Positions 12,558-14,530 of a DNA stretch of 14,530 nucleotides are shown piece by piece. The first letter of the stretch is position 1, and every line of letters starts with the position of its first letter. This stretch comes from JAEHDI01 sp035455185 (GTDB taxonomy: Bacteria; Acidobacteriota; Terriglobia; Bryobacterales; Bryobacteraceae), in contig DATIFQ010000199.1 of assembly GCA_035455185.1 (NCBI GenBank), forward strand, positions 1 to 14,530, read 5' to 3'. The notes beneath the pieces are model-generated. The model had not been told where the DNA came from and searched no databases. It was given only the letters and a program-made list of their open reading frames with translations. The translations under genes and the position numbers were made by a program.

Positions 12558-13327
12558 AGCACCCCGGTTGCGTCGCTGCTCTGGTGCTCGTGTTCTGCCA
12601 GTTCGCTCTAGCTGTCCAGGCTGGCGGCAAGCGTGCGATCGAGATCCGTGGCAGGGCGCAGGAAGTGTATTATTACCCGGCTGCGTCCAAACCGCCTCGC
12701 GGAAAGATACTTTTCGCGCCGGGCGATGGAGGGTGGCGGGGTTTTGCGGTCGAAATCGCACAAGAAGCGTCTTCGTGGGGCTACGATGTCTACGGGTTCG
12801 ACACGAAACACTACCTGGAGAGTTTCACCGGCAAAACCATGCTGTCTGAGGCCGACGTGATGAAGGACATGCGGTCGGTCGCCTCCGCCATTCGCAGCGA
12901 TGCCGGCGAGAGGGTCATCTTTATCGGCTGGTCGGAGGGCGCCGGGCTCGGGGTGCTGGCGGCCGCGGCTGCGGAGAACAAGACCACCTTCCAGGGCCTG
13001 ATCGCGATCGGCCTGGGTGACTCAAATGTGCTTGGCTGGCGCTGGGCTGACAACATTACTTACGTCACCAAGCAGTTGCCGAATGAGCCGGCGTTCTCCG
13101 CCAGAAAACATCTGCCAAATATCTCTCCACTACCGCTGTTCATGATTCATTCGAGCAAAGACGAATACACTCCGGCGAGGGACGCCCGGAAGTTGTTCGA
13201 GGCGGCGCGGCAGCCAAAGCGACTCTCTGTGATCGAGGCCCAGAACCACCGCTTCGCCGGCAACCGCGATGACTTCTTCCGCGTTCTCCGGGAGGCTGTG
13301 GAATGGGCCCGGATCGCGCCCCGCTAG
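12554..13327 (+). CDS. VirJ/AcvB-like exported serine hydrolase, probable aminoacyl-phosphatidylglycerol hydrolase
   Basis: This 257-residue alpha/beta-hydrolase has a signal peptide (1-23, ending near Ala-Gly-Gly). The hallmark GDGGW of the VirJ family is at 57-61, the nucleophile elbow GWSEGAG has Ser127, and the other triad members are probably Asp203 (HSSKDEYTP) and His232 (AQNHRFAGN). In Agrobacterium and Rhizobium, AcvB is a periplasmic lysyl-PG hydrolase next to the synthase gene lpiA, and Pseudomonas PA0919 is an Ala-PG hydrolase paired with its synthase. The arrangement here, with the ATG inside the synthase stop (ATGA), matches that pairing. The role is thus to remove the amino acid from the lipid in the outer leaflet or periplasm. 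An extension of the frame back to 12293 overlaps the synthase and lacks a signal at its start, so I reject it. The substrate is inferred from context. Confidence 0.87.
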   Translation: MKHPGCVAALVLVFCQFALAVQAGGKRAIEIRGRAQEVYYYPAASKPPRGKILFAPGDGGWRGFAVEIAQEASSWGYDVYGFDTKHYLESFTGKTMLSEADVMKDMRSVASAIRSDAGERVIFIGWSEGAGLGVLAAAAAENKTTFQGLIAIGLGDSNVLGWRWADNITYVTKQLPNEPAFSARKHLPNISPLPLFMIHSSKDEYTPARDARKLFEAARQPKRLSVIEAQNHRFAGNRDDFFRVLREAVEWARIAPR

Positions 13328-14349
13328 GTCTGGCCGCCACAGGGCGTGCCGGGAACCTCGAACGTTTTCTCAAACCTGCGGCCGGCTATCTGCTCGCAGC
13401 CGCCTGCCTCGCATGGCTCTTCCACGATGTTCACCCTCGCGAGGTGCTCCGAACCGCTTCGGGGATGAACTGGGGGTGGATAGCGGTGGCGATCTGCTTC
13501 GATATCGCGAGCTACGTCAGCCAGGGATGGCGCTGGAAGTTACTTCTGGCTCCGCTGGGGCGAATTGGGACACTTCGGGCAACCCAGGCCATCTACGTGG
13601 GACTCTTCGCCAACGAGGTGCTTCCCATGCGGGCGGGCGAGTTCGCACGCACATGGCTCGTGTCGCGATGGCTCGCCTCTGACTTCTCCGCAGTGATCCC
13701 TTCAATCGCCGTTGAGCGGCTCTTTGACGGCGTCTGGCTGGCGATCTGCATGGGCCTGACGGCCATTTTCGTTCCGCTGCCCCGGAATCTCGCCGCGGCC
13801 GCCGATGTTCTCGGCGTCGCTGTCCTGCTGGCGACAGTCCTGTTCCTGTACCTTGTCTACCGAAAACGAGAGCAACCGCCCGAAGCGGCCCGAGCCGCCT
13901 TGCAGCACTGGAAACCGGTGCGTCTATTGCTCTCACTGATCGATGCGCTCGAATTGGGACTCCGGAAGATCGGTGTGTCCCGTTCGTTCTACCTGGCGTT
14001 CGGCGGGTCACTGCTGCTGCTCGCCGGCCAAATCCTTGCCTTTTGGTTTGTCATGCTGGCTTGCGGACTAAATCTCTCGGTGTGGGTCGGTGCGGTGGTT
14101 TTGTTGATTGTCCACCTCGGCACGTTGATCCCCAACGCCCCGGCGAACCTTGGCACCTACCAGTTCTTTGTTGTTGTCGGTCTCGGAGTGTTCGGCGTAG
14201 AGAAGGGAGCCGCTACCGGATTCTCGTTCATCGTCTTTTTTCTTTTGACAGTGCCGCTTTGGGTGATCGGCCTGTTCGCGCTCGCCCGTACCGGCATGAC
14301 TCTCACGGCCATTCGGCGCGAGATCGGTGTTCAGGCGCCGCGAACCTGA
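13303..14349 (+). CDS. MprF-flippase-type membrane protein (LPG_synthase_TM / UPF0104)
   Basis: This 348-residue integral membrane protein has about 7-8 hydrophobic helices (for example 25-40, 56-72, 92-108, 140-157, 166-187, 229-253, 258-276, 286-325). The family motifs are visible: MRAGEFARTWLVSRWL (109-124), SIAVERLFDGVWL (134-146) and LIPNAPANLGTYQFF (275-289). In MprF this domain flips the aminoacylated lipid to the outer leaflet. As a stand-alone protein next to a synthase that lacks it, it is the likely flippase half of a split MprF. The ATG at 13303 has GGGAGG-type sequence at 13290-13295 and overlaps the hydrolase gene by 25 bp, so translation is coupled. Stand-alone members of this family also occur in hopanoid and glycolipid contexts; here the neighbours favour aminoacyl-PG. 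Confidence 0.88.
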   Translation: MGPDRAPLGLAATGRAGNLERFLKPAAGYLLAAACLAWLFHDVHPREVLRTASGMNWGWIAVAICFDIASYVSQGWRWKLLLAPLGRIGTLRATQAIYVGLFANEVLPMRAGEFARTWLVSRWLASDFSAVIPSIAVERLFDGVWLAICMGLTAIFVPLPRNLAAAADVLGVAVLLATVLFLYLVYRKREQPPEAARAALQHWKPVRLLLSLIDALELGLRKIGVSRSFYLAFGGSLLLLAGQILAFWFVMLACGLNLSVWVGAVVLLIVHLGTLIPNAPANLGTYQFFVVVGLGVFGVEKGAATGFSFIVFFLLTVPLWVIGLFALARTGMTLTAIRREIGVQAPRT

Positions 14350-14460
14350 CGCCGATGTTCATCATGGATGCCCGCCGTCTCGCAGGTTGCGCGGCGTCGT
14401 CATCGACGGGTCCGGAATTGGTCGGCAATCGCCGCGAACTAGGGTTACGGGTATTCGCGC

Positions 14461-14482
14461 AGCCCTGTGTTATGATAGGGCT
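14461..14482 (+). promoter_or_regulatory. TATGAT -10 box flanked by a perfect 6-bp inverted repeat (promoter/operator candidate)
   Basis: AGCCCT (14461-14466) and AGGGCT (14477-14482) are perfect inverted arms 10 bases apart. Between them TGTTATGAT forms an extended -10 element with hexamer TATGAT at 14471-14476. A clear -35 is not seen. The layout suggests a promoter whose -10 is covered by a dimeric repressor, serving a gene to the right of the window. The surrounding 14350-14530 holds no recognisable gene. Confidence 0.45.
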
Positions 14483-14530
14483 TCTGCTCGCAACAGTCGG
14501 GAATACAACGACTCGAACGCGCTCACTTTA

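Noticed and set aside
14343..14388. AACCTG ... CAGGTT inverted repeat after the flippase gene as a terminator
   Set aside because: The loop would be 34 bases and no T tract follows, so it does not look like an intrinsic terminator.

Overview
The window reads like a chromosomal segment of a GC-rich (about 60-62 %) soil-type Gram-negative bacterium, most likely an Acidobacteriota member near Solibacter/Bryobacter. The hints are a Tat-exported sulfatase, RidA and SelA-like trio, a lipocalin-like C-terminal extension on the SelA-like enzyme, and a DUF6526 protein. This placement is by gene style only, since no rRNA is present. I see no insertion sequence, CRISPR array, integrase or phage gene.

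Left part (1-4265). A small two-helix membrane protein (DUF6526, +) converges with a minus-strand run. Read in the direction of transcription, that run is a selenocysteine tRNA (selC, anticodon UCA), a sulfatase, a RidA-type imine/enamine deaminase and a fold-type I PLP enzyme of the SelA/DgaE-like family. All three proteins carry twin-arginine signals, so the likely picture is a periplasmic catabolic set: the sulfatase desulfates a substrate, the PLP enzyme (related to amino-sugar-acid ammonia lyases) works on an amino compound, and RidA clears the reactive enamine/imine. selC sits only 48 bp upstream of the sulfatase with no visible terminator between them.

Middle (4266-8435, +). A 310-bp divergent spacer precedes dnaB (replicative helicase). 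Next comes a two-gene CUT2 sugar-type ABC importer (RbsA-like double ATPase and RbsC-like permease, overlapping by ATGA). No solute-binding protein gene is visible.

Two-component system (8441-10421, -). A NarX-type sensor kinase with a periplasmic sensing region overlaps the gene for a NarL/LuxR-type response regulator by 35 bp. Upstream is a 220-bp divergent intergenic region with several inverted repeats, including two TAGCCC-N5-GGCTA elements of identical layout.

Right part (10642-14349, +). This is a compact cluster that looks like a dismantled MprF plus its antagonist: (i) a 56-aa Lys-rich exported peptide, (ii) an MprF-type aminoacyl-phosphatidylglycerol synthase with a short membrane domain, (iii) a VirJ/AcvB-like serine hydrolase expected to remove the amino acid from the lipid, and (iv) a separate MprF-flippase-type (LPG_synthase_TM/UPF0104) membrane protein. 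The overlaps (4 bp, 25 bp) point to one transcript. The cluster would make, flip and reverse a positively charged lipid modification, and the divergent two-component system is a plausible regulator. The last 180 bp hold no gene but contain a TATGAT box flanked by a perfect 6-bp inverted repeat, probably the promoter/operator of the next gene.
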